Assembly (NCBI GenBank): GCA_016201045.1
Contig: JACQDM010000002.1
Coordinates: forward strand, 698,325 to 762,324
Direction: 5' to 3'
Length of the DNA stretch: 64,000 nt
From: Afipia sp.
GTDB lineage: Bacteria; Pseudomonadota; Alphaproteobacteria; Rhizobiales; Xanthobacteraceae
The position numbers and the translations under genes are program-made. Shown in pieces: positions 43,530-52,781 of this stretch. The notes under the pieces are model-generated. The model saw nothing but the letters and a program-made list of their open reading frames with translations, did not search any database and was not told the DNA's origin. Each line of letters starts with the position of its first letter. The first letter of the stretch is position 1.

Positions 43530-44069
43530 TCAATTCGCGAGCGCGTTACCCTCGCGGATCGAACAGCTTGCGGCTCCCGGCTGCATCGAGATGATATGGT
43601 ACTCTGCGCCGTCAAACCCCTTCATCGTGGCTTGCGCATTGATTTTCCCGATGGTGACCGTCGTCGAACAACTGGCGAAGGATCCGTCGAACGTCGTCAG
43701 AAGTCGCCGCGCAATACCAATATTTTCTCGGACCATGGTGAGCGTGTTGCCGTTAAACTGGATGCCGCCCGAAGACGTTTCAGGTCCAGCTTCTCTCTTT
43801 CCACCGTAACGCCCAGAGGTATTTGTGACGCGAAGAAACGGTCGTCCGGCGCTGCTGACATAGACAGTTGCCTGAAACTGGCCGACCGGATTGGTGTTCA
43901 TCCCGTCGGAAATCCGTTTGTAAGTCCCGGATTCGCCCCATGTGATCGTGATGGTCTTGTTGTAGAGCTGTTGAGGCGCGGCTGCGTTAGCGGCGCCGGA
44001 CAATGAAAGCGTCATCGCCATGAGGAGCGCCGCATGGGTTGTGTTTTTTTTCGATGTTTTGGATGCCAT
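43530..44069 (-). CDS. small secreted protein, paralogue of 54038-54649
   Basis: A 179-residue protein; ATG 44069 with signal peptide ending near GAANAAAP. Mature part: QQLYNKTITITWGESG, VYVSSAGRPFLRV, a loop, ASCSTTVTIGKINAQ and a C-terminal ASCSIREGNALAN with two conserved cysteines. The gene at 54038 encodes the same order of blocks (APAQL, ITVGWAEG-like, YVSTSGRLF, QSCSVEVSYGK, QRCSIRDGN). It lies 18 nt after the caspase gene, in the same direction. Function unknown. Confidence 0.72.
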   Translation of the reverse strand: MASKTSKKNTTHAALLMAMTLSLSGAANAAAPQQLYNKTITITWGESGTYKRISDGMNTNPVGQFQATVYVSSAGRPFLRVTNTSGRYGGKREAGPETSSGGIQFNGNTLTMVRENIGIARRLLTTFDGSFASCSTTVTIGKINAQATMKGFDGAEYHIISMQPGAASCSIREGNALAN

Positions 44070-44087
44070 ACCGTTTAACTCCAAACC

Positions 44088-45863
44088 CTAGTTGCAAATT
44101 TCTCCGGTGCCCGCGGAGTTCGCCCGGCAACCCTTGTTGACCTGCCTGCATCCCTGGATTTCAAAGCTGCATATGGTCTGCATGCCGCCTGTGGCAGGTT
44201 TTGCGGCCTCCTTCGGCGCGCGTTCCTCGCGCTTCGGCGCTTCGTCGCGTTTGGCGACTGGCGGCGCGGGCTTCTTGACTTCGATCTTCTCGCAACTGTT
44301 GTCGTCTCCGACCTGATAGCCTGCCTTGCAGACGATCTTGTTGCAGCGATCGCCCTCAGCCTTGTAACCGCGTTCGCAGATCAGAGGACAGACACGGCTC
44401 TGCTTGCTCTTGACCGCGTCGAGCGAGTCGAGGCTTGCAACTTTGACATCGAGCTTCATCCCGGCGTTTTTGTTGAATAGTTCCATCGCCTTTTGCGCAG
44501 CGGGGTTCCACGTGTCTCCGACAGCGCCGGTGTTGCAGCCGACGCGGCGCAGTTCACCCAGCAAGAGTTTCGGGATTTCTGCGACCGCAACGGTGTCCGG
44601 CTTCGGAGGTTGCGCGGTCTGATCGGGCGGCGTGAGTGCAGCGACCGCGCCAACGGGCTTTTCCGCTTTCGCCTTAGCCTCCTCCTTAGCCTTCGCTTCG
44701 TCCGCTGCCTTGGCCTGAGCCGCGGCTTTTGCGCGCTCGGCCTCGGCAACTTTGGCTTCTTCAGCCTTCTTCGCGAGTTCTGCTGCGACGCGCGCCTGCT
44801 CGGCCTTGAGAGCTTCGGCTGCGGCTTTGTCCTGCGCCGCTTTCTTCGCACCCTCGATGGCCAGACGTGTTTGTTCGTCCTGAGCGGCTTTCGCTTTTTC
44901 GGTTGCGGCAAGCCGTGCGGCTTCGGCCGAGAGTTTATCACGCTGCGCTTTCGCCAATTCGGTGTAGAGGCCGGTCGGGTAGGTCGTGATGAAGTAGTCC
45001 CACACCGCTTTCGTGCCGACGCGCTCGGCAAGTTCGTAGTCGCGCCGCGCTGCTGCATTCTGATCGGGCGCCGCTGTGGCCGGCGGCGGTGTCACTGCGA
45101 TGGCTGGAACGAGGGTGACGTCGTTGCCGCCGAGCGAGCCGTAGACGAAAGGTTCCTGCCGGTTGTTCGTCACTTTCAGAACGTCGTCGCGCACAAATCC
45201 GAACGCCTTGCGCAAATCCAGACCCGGCTTCGGCAGGTATTTGACCAGTGCGGCCGTGAACGGACTGTTCTTGTCGCCATCGGACGCCGTCGAACCCGCC
45301 TTCGCCGCGAACGCGATCAACGTATTCGGACTGGTCGGCTCGACCTTGGCAAGGCCGCGTGTGACTGCGCGGGTGCCGATCGTGCGCTTCATGGTCTTGT
45401 TGAAAGGATTGTCGCGGCACGCATCGAGGATCGCAAGCCGCAGCTGCTTGGCTGGCTCCATCACCGTGAGGATGCGGTCGAGCGGAATTGCCTCGTCGAA
45501 CGCATCGATGTCGCGCTCGAGCGACGCATCGACGGGGATAAGGTAGTTGGTGCCGTCGATCTCGATGCCGTGGCCTGCGTAATAGACGACGGCCACATCG
45601 GCATCGCGGGCGGTGTCGGAGAAATCGCGGAGCGCGCGGCGCATTTCATTCGCCTTCAGATCGCGCCGCGAGTCGATTACGTCGAAGCCTGCGCCTTTGA
45701 GCGTCGCCGTGATCGCCGCGGCGTCATTCACCGGATTGGGCAGCGCCGTGACGTTCTGGTAGGCGGAGTTGCCGATCACCAGCGCAACGCGCTTCTCGGC
45801 GAGCGCCGGCCCGCAGCCGAGCGCTAACGCTGCAATTCCCAGAATTGCAATTCGGATGCGCAT
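44088..45863 (-). CDS. secreted caspase-like (metacaspase-type) protein, copy A
   Basis: A 591-residue protein; ATG 45863, signal peptide ending near ALAEK. The Peptidase_C14 p20-like domain has its dyad at His98 (VVYYAGHGIE) and Cys149 (LDACRDNPF). It is followed by an FDEAIPLDRIL arm, an alanine/lysine-rich coiled-coil of about 110 residues, and a C-terminal domain (ELRRVGC, FNKNAGMKLDVKVASLD) that ends in a Cys-rich module (CPLICERGY, CNKIVCKAGYQVGDDNSCEKI). The next gene upstream is a second copy with the same dyad. Confidence 0.88.
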   Translation of the reverse strand: MRIRIAILGIAALALGCGPALAEKRVALVIGNSAYQNVTALPNPVNDAAAITATLKGAGFDVIDSRRDLKANEMRRALRDFSDTARDADVAVVYYAGHGIEIDGTNYLIPVDASLERDIDAFDEAIPLDRILTVMEPAKQLRLAILDACRDNPFNKTMKRTIGTRAVTRGLAKVEPTSPNTLIAFAAKAGSTASDGDKNSPFTAALVKYLPKPGLDLRKAFGFVRDDVLKVTNNRQEPFVYGSLGGNDVTLVPAIAVTPPPATAAPDQNAAARRDYELAERVGTKAVWDYFITTYPTGLYTELAKAQRDKLSAEAARLAATEKAKAAQDEQTRLAIEGAKKAAQDKAAAEALKAEQARVAAELAKKAEEAKVAEAERAKAAAQAKAADEAKAKEEAKAKAEKPVGAVAALTPPDQTAQPPKPDTVAVAEIPKLLLGELRRVGCNTGAVGDTWNPAAQKAMELFNKNAGMKLDVKVASLDSLDAVKSKQSRVCPLICERGYKAEGDRCNKIVCKAGYQVGDDNSCEKIEVKKPAPPVAKRDEAPKREERAPKEAAKPATGGMQTICSFEIQGCRQVNKGCRANSAGTGEICN

Positions 45864-46000
45864 TGCGATGCCCCCAAGAATGCGGAACCAAATCCGCGGC
45901 AAATTTCCGGTATTGCGCGAGCGCAAGCCGCTCAAGTTGCCGATTCCCCTCTGTTGTCGGTGACGCGGGAGGGGTTCACGGAAGAACGTTCTTCTTCGAC

Positions 46001-47530
46001 TCAGTTACACACCAAGGCGCCGCCGTTCATGATGCCGCCGTTCGTGGTCGTGTCGTTGACTACGTGGCAACCACGCGCAACGGGTCTGCACACACCGCCT
46101 GGACAGAACAACTGCCCGGACGGCGCGTCCTGCGCAGCGCGGCGCGGCGGTGTATCGCGATCCGGACGCGATGCGACGGGCGGCACATATTTCGGTGGCG
46201 GCGGTTTGCGCACGACGATCCGTTCGCAGGTGTTGTCGTCGCCGACTTCGTAGCCATCCTTGCACGTGATCTTGGTGCAATTGTCGCCATCGACTTGATA
46301 GCCGTGCTTGCAGACGAGCGGGCAAATGCGTCCGGTCCGTCCCTTGATGACTTCAAGCGCGTCGAGGCTTGCGATCTTCACATCGAAGCGGGTGCCGGCA
46401 TATTTGTTGAAGAGGTCCAGCGAGCGCTGCGCACCGGCATTCCATGTGGGTACGGGATCGTCCGCATAGCAGCCGACCCGCCGCAATTCGGTGAGCAACT
46501 GCCTCGGCAGGTTATCGTCTCCGGGTGCCGTCGTTCGCGATGTGCCTTGCTGAGGCGCAAGCGCCGCCAGCTTCTTGCTCTGCGCGCGGGCGAGATCGCT
46601 GTAGAAGCCTTCAGGATAATTGGCGATGAAATAATCCCACGCATCCTTGGTGCCGACCTGCAACGCGAGCTCGTAGTCGCGGCGGATACGGTCCGTCGAG
46701 TCGACGGGTGCGAATTGCTGGACAGGCGCGCCCGACACGGGCGGGGTCGCAGCAACAACCGGGCCGGGCACCAGCGCCACGTCGTTACCGCCGAGCGAGC
46801 CGTATATAAACGGCTCCTGCTGGTTGTTGGTGATCTTCAAAACATCGTCGCGAACGAAGCCGAACGATTTGCGCAGATCCATGCCGGGCGTCGCGATGTG
46901 AGCCGCGAGCGCTTTTGCAAACGGGCTGTTCTTGCCGTCGCCGTCGGCGGCGGTCGAGCCGGCCTTCGCGGCGAAGGCGATCATGGTGTTGGGATTGACG
47001 GGTTCGACCTTGGCGAGGCCGCGCGTACCGATGGCGCGTGTGCCGATCGAGCGCTTCATGGTTTTGCCGAACGGATTGTCGCGGCATGCGTCGAGGATGA
47101 TGAGCCGCAGTTGCTTTGCCGGCTCCATCGCGACGAGAACGCGATCCAGCGGATAGGTCTCGTCGTAGACGTCAGTGTCGCGTTCGAGAACGGCGTCCAC
47201 CGGGATCAGGAAGTTGGTACCATCGACCTCAATGCCGTGGCCTGCATAGTAGACGACGGCGATATCCGCATCGCGCGCCTGATCGGCGAAGTCGCGCAGC
47301 GCCTTTCGCATCGTGTCCTTGGTGACGTCGGCGCGCAGCGTAACGGACTCGAAGCCCGACGCCTTCAGCGTCGAAGCAATCATGGCGGCATCGTTCGACG
47401 GGTTGGTCAGCTTCGGCACGTTCTGATAACTGGAATTGCCGATCACAAGCGCGACGCGTTTCTCGGCCGATGCGCCGGTCGCAGTTAGCGCGAGAAAGAG
47501 TGCGGTCAATAAAAGGTGACGGATGCGCAA
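46001..47530 (-). CDS. secreted caspase-like (metacaspase-type) protein, copy B
   Basis: A 509-residue protein; TTG 47530 is the start, with GGAGG 8 nt upstream. Signal peptide ending near GASAEK. His98 and Cys149 occupy exactly the same positions as in copy A, and the first 250 residues are very alike. The long Ala/Lys coiled-coil is absent; a shorter Gln/Pro linker leads to the same C-terminal pattern (ELRRVGC, CPLVCKHGY, CTKITCKDGYEVGDDNTCERI). Both are likely periplasmic. The coils appear to be the main difference. Confidence 0.88.
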   Translation of the reverse strand: MRIRHLLLTALFLALTATGASAEKRVALVIGNSSYQNVPKLTNPSNDAAMIASTLKASGFESVTLRADVTKDTMRKALRDFADQARDADIAVVYYAGHGIEVDGTNFLIPVDAVLERDTDVYDETYPLDRVLVAMEPAKQLRLIILDACRDNPFGKTMKRSIGTRAIGTRGLAKVEPVNPNTMIAFAAKAGSTAADGDGKNSPFAKALAAHIATPGMDLRKSFGFVRDDVLKITNNQQEPFIYGSLGGNDVALVPGPVVAATPPVSGAPVQQFAPVDSTDRIRRDYELALQVGTKDAWDYFIANYPEGFYSDLARAQSKKLAALAPQQGTSRTTAPGDDNLPRQLLTELRRVGCYADDPVPTWNAGAQRSLDLFNKYAGTRFDVKIASLDALEVIKGRTGRICPLVCKHGYQVDGDNCTKITCKDGYEVGDDNTCERIVVRKPPPPKYVPPVASRPDRDTPPRRAAQDAPSGQLFCPGGVCRPVARGCHVVNDTTTNGGIMNGGALVCN

Positions 47531-47734
47531 TTCGCGAGCCTCCAGAAGAAGCCGGGCATTTATTTAAATGTACGGCCAGAATAGCCCTTAGCCGCGCCGA
47601 CTCAAGGGCAGATGGCTTTGTTGGACGCAATGTTCAGCGCTAAGGTTCGATGGAAGCGAATAAATTCCTTGATGCTGCAGCACAAAACGCGTGGACGACT
47701 GGCGGTATCGCGGCGAAACCGCAAAGGTGAAACG

Positions 47735-49435
47735 TCAGGTTTCGCGCGGCTCGAACTGAGGTGTCACGAGACGAATCTCGCAAATCATTCCCGCCGGGTC
47801 ATAGCTTGCCTTGAAGCTGCCGTTCATCTGCTGGGCGAGGCTTGAGATCATGCGCGATCCGAACCCCTCATGCTGCGGAGGCTGGACCGGCGGACCGCCG
47901 GATTCGTGCCATGTCAGATCGATGGCGACGCCTTTCGGATCGGGTTCCGTCGTCCAGCTGATGTCGACCCGGCCCCCGGTGTTCGACAGCGCACCATATT
48001 TCAGCGCGTTGGTGCAAAGCTCGTGCAGAATCATAGCGACGGGTACGGCGGCGGTCGGCGGCAGGTCGACCGGGGGCCCTGAAATCGTGAAGCGATGACC
48101 GCTTTCTTCCTTGAGCGGTGCCATCGCTGCTTCCGCAACTTCCGCGATGTCGGCGTGCTGCCAGTTCTTTTGCGTCAGCAGATCGTGGCCGCGAACGAGC
48201 GCCTGCAGACGGTCCTGAAACTGGCGCAGCGCCTCCGGCCCCTGGCTATGACGAAAGCTCATGCCCGCGATGGATTGCACCGTCGCCAGCGTATTCTTGA
48301 CGCGATGGGCGAGTTCGTGGACCAGAATTTCGCGGCGTTCTTCAGCGGTGGCGCGCTGCTCTTCGCGCAACGCATTCTCGTCCATCAATCGGTCGAAGGT
48401 GTAGCCGAGCACGCCGATCTCGTCTTCGCGTCCCGCGATGCGCGTGCGTGCGGTATTGTCGCCGCGCCGCCACGCCTGCGCTGTTGCAACCATCTTCATC
48501 AGCGGGCGGCGTATCATGCCTTCACCGACGATCCATGCCAGCAGAAACGCAATCGTGCTTCCCAGCGCATACAGCAGAATGCCGTTGCGCAGCGCGCGGT
48601 CGATAGAGCCGAAGGCTTCTTCTCTTGAGATGCCGCTGCTGACGTAAAGCCCGAACGGCGTTACCGAAGCCGGAACGTAGCCGATAATTCTTGGAACGCC
48701 ATCGACGCCGATAATGTCGGCGACTCCCGGTGCAGGCCCGTTGATCCGGTCCAAATTTGCAGTCGCCAGCGGCTTGCCGACATATTTCTCGCCGTCTGGC
48801 TGGCGCGACACCACGATGCCGTTGCGATCCGCAATCACGATTGTGCCGCTTCGCGATCCGCTGCGCTCGCGCAGATGCTGACCGAGCCATTCGAGATCGA
48901 GGCCTGCAACGATCGCGCCGACAACTTTGTCGCCGCGCACGATGGGAAGTGCCAGCGGAATCACGTTGCGGTCGGAAATCTTGCTGGCGGTGAACGTGCC
49001 GACGACGAATTTTTTATGATCGACCGCGTCGCGAAAATAGTCGCGTTCGGAAAGATTGGGCGAGGCGAGCGTCGGGTCGCTGAAGCAGCGAATGTTACCG
49101 TCAAGTCCGACGGCAAGGATTGCAGTGAGCGGCTCGATGGTCGGCCGGACTCGCACGATATAGTCGGTACAGGCGGCGCTCGTCATCTCGCTGACTTCTC
49201 CGGCCTCGGCCACCGCGTGGAGTGCGCCTGCGATCCCGTCGAAAATCTGATCGAGGTCGGATACGACGATCTCGGTGTTGCGAAGCGCCTCGACCCTGGC
49301 CTCGTCGTAGCGCGTATTGCGCAGATCGATGGCGTTGTAGCCGAGCGCGGCAAGACCGGGCAGGGAGGCGGCCAGCGTCAGCGCCAGCAGGCGACGCGTC
49401 AGAGGCATCCGGCGAAAGAAATTGCGAAGCGGCAC
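47735..49435 (-). CDS. HWE-family sensor histidine kinase with Cache domain
   Basis: A 566-residue protein. GTG 49435 has GAGGA 7 nt upstream; the frame beyond that runs through tRNA-Trp and is not coding. Order: TM1, a Cache-type periplasmic sensor (RPTIEPLTAILAVGLDGNIRCFSD), TM2, HAMP-like segment, then the HWE core with the phospho-His in VHELAHRVKNTLATVQSIA, and the ATPase domain (ILHELCTNALKYGALS, GFGSRMI). No response regulator is adjacent. It probably senses a small extracellular ligand. Confidence 0.92.
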   Translation of the reverse strand: MPLRNFFRRMPLTRRLLALTLAASLPGLAALGYNAIDLRNTRYDEARVEALRNTEIVVSDLDQIFDGIAGALHAVAEAGEVSEMTSAACTDYIVRVRPTIEPLTAILAVGLDGNIRCFSDPTLASPNLSERDYFRDAVDHKKFVVGTFTASKISDRNVIPLALPIVRGDKVVGAIVAGLDLEWLGQHLRERSGSRSGTIVIADRNGIVVSRQPDGEKYVGKPLATANLDRINGPAPGVADIIGVDGVPRIIGYVPASVTPFGLYVSSGISREEAFGSIDRALRNGILLYALGSTIAFLLAWIVGEGMIRRPLMKMVATAQAWRRGDNTARTRIAGREDEIGVLGYTFDRLMDENALREEQRATAEERREILVHELAHRVKNTLATVQSIAGMSFRHSQGPEALRQFQDRLQALVRGHDLLTQKNWQHADIAEVAEAAMAPLKEESGHRFTISGPPVDLPPTAAVPVAMILHELCTNALKYGALSNTGGRVDISWTTEPDPKGVAIDLTWHESGGPPVQPPQHEGFGSRMISSLAQQMNGSFKASYDPAGMICEIRLVTPQFEPRET

Positions 49436-49576
49436 GCCGGTATCCTCGACTTTTGAAACTGGCAGGAGTGAATCTATCTGCCGCGCCAGAGCGCCGCAAT
49501 CGCCGGAAAATCCGGTTCCAAAGGGGCATTTGAGGGCGTGACGGGGAGAAAATCGTTCGCTATAGAAGCGCCCGAT

Positions 49577-49652
49577 AGGAGTGTAGCTCAATTGGTAGAG
49601 CACCGGTCTCCAAAACCGGGGGTCGCAGGTTCGAGCCCTGCCACTCCTGCCA
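49577..49652 (+). tRNA. tRNA-Trp (CCA)
   Basis: A 76-nt cloverleaf: acceptor AGGAGTG / CACTCCT, anticodon loop CTCCAAA (anticodon CCA), T-loop GTTCGAGCC, encoded CCA. In many Rhizobiales tRNA-Trp is directly upstream of secE; here 5.3 kb separates them. Confidence 0.96.
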
Positions 49653-49664
49653 TCGGTACGCGGC

Positions 49665-51641
49665 TTATTTAAGTAAAAAATCGAGGAAATGCAGGTGCTC
49701 GCGGACGAATGCGGGGCGCAGATGCATGCTGTCGGTGAATTTCGGTTCGCCTGCTCCGAACAGCGGCGAGCAGCCGTCGCCTGAGCCGCAGATGTCGAGG
49801 AACGGATCGAGCAGCGCCGCGCCGGTATTGCTGGCGATGGAGCGCAGCTTGGCATCGATGGCGGTATGGTCGGCGCGTAGTGCAGCTACAGAGAGCGGCG
49901 TATCGACATCGGGCGCAATGCGAATGCCTGTCATGCTACGCGTCACCATCTTGCTCGGATCAAAGCGGCCGCTCAGCGGCAATCCCAGAACCAAATAGAC
50001 TTTCGCGCCATCGCTTTGCAGCGCGTGTACATAGTCTTCAAGGTTGGCGTAAAGCGCGTCGAAACCTTCCTTTGTGTTCAGCGCCAAACGTTTCGAGTCG
50101 CGCTCGACGAAAATATCTTTGCCGTTGTAGCCGATCCATGACGCCCCCAGCACGACCGACTGAATCTTTTCCCGCTTGACGAGATCGGCGAGCAGGCGCG
50201 GCTCGGTTGCGCATTGGGTGAAGCTGAAATGCGAGACCTGCGGTATCGGCGGGCAGCTCGGAAGTGTCACGAAGTAAACGTTGGCCGCGAGATTGCCCTC
50301 GTCGGCGAGTTGCTGCACGCGAGGCCCGTAATGCATCAGCAGGCTGTCGCCGGCCAGCGCGACTTTGCGGTTGCCATGACCGATGTGCGACACGAGGACG
50401 GTGTCGTGGTCGGTCACGTCCATGCCCTTGGTCGGGGCATAGATCGAGTCGAATTTCGCCGCGCTGATGCCGCGGATATCGAGTCCGCCGGGGTAGGGAG
50501 GAAAGCGCGTCGGGAATCCCTGATTGATCCAGACCATCAGTCCACACGCGCCGAGCAATGCTACGCAGGAGGCGATGAATTGCGTGGCGCGATGACGATG
50601 CGCGCCGAACCGGATCGGATATTCGATGAAGCGATAGGTGATCCACGCCAACAGGATACTGAGACCAACCAAGGCGAGGGCCAGCAGCGGCGTCAGCGGC
50701 TTTTCCATGCGAACTATGTGCGCATAGGAAATGATCGGCCAGTGCCAGATATAAAGCGGATAGCTGATCAGTCCGATGAAGACGGCGGCGCGGTTGGAAA
50801 ACACGATCCGGTTCGTAGGTGCATCGGGGCCGGCCACGATGATAGCCGCTGCACCTGCAACCGGAAGCAGCGCGGGCCAACCCGGAAAATGCATGTCCGC
50901 GCTGAACAGCGCGACCGATGCGACAAGGGCCGCGAGCCCGGCAATAGAAATCCACGATCTTGCGTTGGGCTTCAACGCGATGTCGCCGCGCCACGCCAGC
51001 GCGGCCCCCGCAAGAAGTTCCCAGAACCGGGAGAACGGCGAATAAAAGTCGGCCGAGAGATTGCTGACGGACAGTGCGATGTTGATCGCGAAGGATAAAA
51101 CAAAAAGTAAGGCCAGCAGCCGCCCGACCGGCGCGTTGATTCTGAAAACGATCCACAGCATTGCCGGCCAGACGATATAGAATTGTTCTTCAACACCCAG
51201 CGACCACAGATGCAAAAGTGGCTTCAAGGCAGCCGCGCTGTCGAAATATCCGGTCTCGCTCCAAAGCGCGATGTTCGAAAGAAAGCCAGCGCCGAAGAAG
51301 ACGTGCTTTCCAAGTTGAGCCAGCTCGAATGGCATCAACGCCACGAAACCGTAGGCAAGGACAGCGGCAAGGCAGGCAGCAAGCGCAGGAAATATACGGC
51401 GAATGCGGCGCCCGTAGAAAACCGAGAGCGAAAAGCGCCCCTGCGTGATTTCCTTGAACAGGATCGACGAAATCAGAAAACCCGAAATGACGAAGAAGAT
51501 GTCGACGCCGACGAAGCCGCCGCGCAATACTTTCGGAAAGGCATGATAGAGCACCACCGAAAGCACGGCGAACGCGCGCAACCCGTCGATGTCGGGGCGA
51601 TAGTTGGCGGGCGCGGGAAACAAACGACCGGGTTTTGTCAT
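49665..51641 (-). CDS. acyltransferase-3 with C-terminal SGNH-like domain
   Basis: A 658-residue protein. The frame reaches 51800, but ATG 51641 is used since the acyltransferase domain begins soon after (NYRPDIDGLRAFAVLSVVLYHAF). About ten hydrophobic segments follow, with RRIRRIFPAL, HLWSLGVEEQFYIVWP and the last helices of the OafA type. The C-terminal third has a GDS motif (LAGDSLLMHYGP) and a DSMHLRP end resembling SGNH hydrolases. It would O-acetylate a surface polysaccharide (O-antigen or exopolysaccharide). Confidence 0.9.
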   Translation of the reverse strand: MTKPGRLFPAPANYRPDIDGLRAFAVLSVVLYHAFPKVLRGGFVGVDIFFVISGFLISSILFKEITQGRFSLSVFYGRRIRRIFPALAACLAAVLAYGFVALMPFELAQLGKHVFFGAGFLSNIALWSETGYFDSAAALKPLLHLWSLGVEEQFYIVWPAMLWIVFRINAPVGRLLALLFVLSFAINIALSVSNLSADFYSPFSRFWELLAGAALAWRGDIALKPNARSWISIAGLAALVASVALFSADMHFPGWPALLPVAGAAAIIVAGPDAPTNRIVFSNRAAVFIGLISYPLYIWHWPIISYAHIVRMEKPLTPLLALALVGLSILLAWITYRFIEYPIRFGAHRHRATQFIASCVALLGACGLMVWINQGFPTRFPPYPGGLDIRGISAAKFDSIYAPTKGMDVTDHDTVLVSHIGHGNRKVALAGDSLLMHYGPRVQQLADEGNLAANVYFVTLPSCPPIPQVSHFSFTQCATEPRLLADLVKREKIQSVVLGASWIGYNGKDIFVERDSKRLALNTKEGFDALYANLEDYVHALQSDGAKVYLVLGLPLSGRFDPSKMVTRSMTGIRIAPDVDTPLSVAALRADHTAIDAKLRSIASNTGAALLDPFLDICGSGDGCSPLFGAGEPKFTDSMHLRPAFVREHLHFLDFLLK

Positions 51642-51768
51642 GCGAAAAGTCGTCGTTTCGTCCCGAACTTTGAGCGGTCTGAAATCCGTTGTGGAGCACT
51701 GGTTTAGCGGGAAATTTTGGACAGCGCCAACCCTAGAGACAGCCAGATTGTTTCGGTAGATTTCTCGA

Positions 51769-52602
51769 ATGATCGTTATTTTCGGCGCGTCTTCCGACAT
51801 CGGGCAAAGTTTGGCTGCCAGGCTGAAGGACGCGGGACACGATGTCCGCCGGGTTTCGAGATCGGGCGATGGCGACGCGCAGGCTGATCTTTCGACCGGC
51901 GCGGGTGTGGCGGCGGCGATGAAAGGCGCTTACACGGTCGTTTCGTGCGCGCATGCTCGATTTACCGATCGTATTCTCAGCGCAGTTTCTTCAAGTGTCG
52001 GCAAGATCGTTCTGACTGGCTCGGCATGGCGCTACTCGAAAGTCCCCAACCCGGCGGCCGAGCAAGTCCGAGGTGCCGAAGCGGCGTTTCTCAGCAGCAA
52101 TCGCAGCGGCGTCATGCTTCACCCGACGATGATTTATGGCGGGAAGCAGGAGAACAACATCCGGCGGCTGCTTTTTGCAATTCGCCGGTTGCCGATCATT
52201 CCCGCACCCGGCGGCGGGCGTCAGATCGTCCAGCCCATCCATATCGATGACGTCGTGCAGTGTCTTTTTGCAGCGACGACAAAAAACTGGAGCGGTCCGA
52301 ACGTTGTCGCCATCGCCGGTCCTCCATTGACTTGGCACAAAATGGTGCAGAGCTGCGCCTCTTCCATTCAATGTCCGAAGCCAATCGTGAGCGTTCCGGC
52401 ATTTCCGATCGTCGCAGCTCTGTCGGTGCTCAACAAGTTTGGCGTCAATAGGTTCGACGCCAATGTGGTACGCAGATTCCGGGAAGACGTGAACGTGCCG
52501 ATTGATGAGATGGTATCGACTCTCTCGGTTCGGCCTCGCGATTTTGAATCGGGGATTCGGCAAGCCGTTGCTGAATGGAGGCGCGAAGGCGCGCTCTGGT
52601 AA
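51769..52602 (+). CDS. NAD(P)-binding epimerase/reductase-like protein
   Basis: A 277-residue atypical/extended SDR. IFGASSDIGQSLA is the dinucleotide motif; LTGSAWRYSKVPNPAAEQVRGAEA replaces the canonical catalytic block, so the Tyr-Lys pair is not certain; HPTMIYGG and IVQPIHIDDVVQCLF are typical of epimerase-type SDRs. It sits between two acyltransferase genes and may make or modify a nucleotide sugar. Divergent from the first acyltransferase gene. Confidence 0.8.
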   Translation: MIVIFGASSDIGQSLAARLKDAGHDVRRVSRSGDGDAQADLSTGAGVAAAMKGAYTVVSCAHARFTDRILSAVSSSVGKIVLTGSAWRYSKVPNPAAEQVRGAEAAFLSSNRSGVMLHPTMIYGGKQENNIRRLLFAIRRLPIIPAPGGGRQIVQPIHIDDVVQCLFAATTKNWSGPNVVAIAGPPLTWHKMVQSCASSIQCPKPIVSVPAFPIVAALSVLNKFGVNRFDANVVRRFREDVNVPIDEMVSTLSVRPRDFESGIRQAVAEWRREGALW

Positions 52603-52711
52603 GTTAACGAGCCGGTTGCGGACGCCTGGCCGTCTCGCTTTGGGCGACCGTATCAATTTGAACAGATTGCGCCTTCGGAAATGCGGGTTTCCGCGAGCGG
52701 CCTGGTCGCAT

Positions 52712-52728
52712 TGTGCGTGTTTGGCACA
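52712..52728. promoter_or_regulatory. 17-bp dyad upstream of the sigma-54 promoter
   Basis: TGTGC-N7-GCACA, 6 bp upstream of the -24 box. It could bind a regulator. Typical enhancer-binding sites are farther away, so its role is uncertain. Confidence 0.35.
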
Positions 52729-52734
52729 CATTTT

Positions 52735-52751
52735 CTGGCACGCCGCTTGCT
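52735..52751 (+). promoter_or_regulatory. sigma-54 (-24/-12) promoter
   Basis: CTGGCACG-CCGC-TTGCT matches the RpoN consensus at all key positions, including the 12-bp spacing of GG and GC. Transcription would start near 52763, about 20 nt before the acyltransferase ATG. Confidence 0.7.
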
Positions 52752-52781
52752 CAACCGAATAGATCGCACTGGGAGCCATCC

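Noticed and set aside
44493..45827. 444-residue open frame antisense to caspase copy A
   Set aside because: Mirror frame of a real gene; no ribosome site or domain.
45845..47488. 547-residue open frame on the plus strand across caspase copy B
   Set aside because: It is antisense to a clear caspase-like gene with signal peptide and catalytic dyad; its translation is Arg/Val/Asp-rich without domains. High-GC antisense frames are common.
49436..49855. N-terminal extension of the HWE kinase
   Set aside because: It would read through tRNA-Trp on the opposite strand; GTG 49435 has a good ribosome site.
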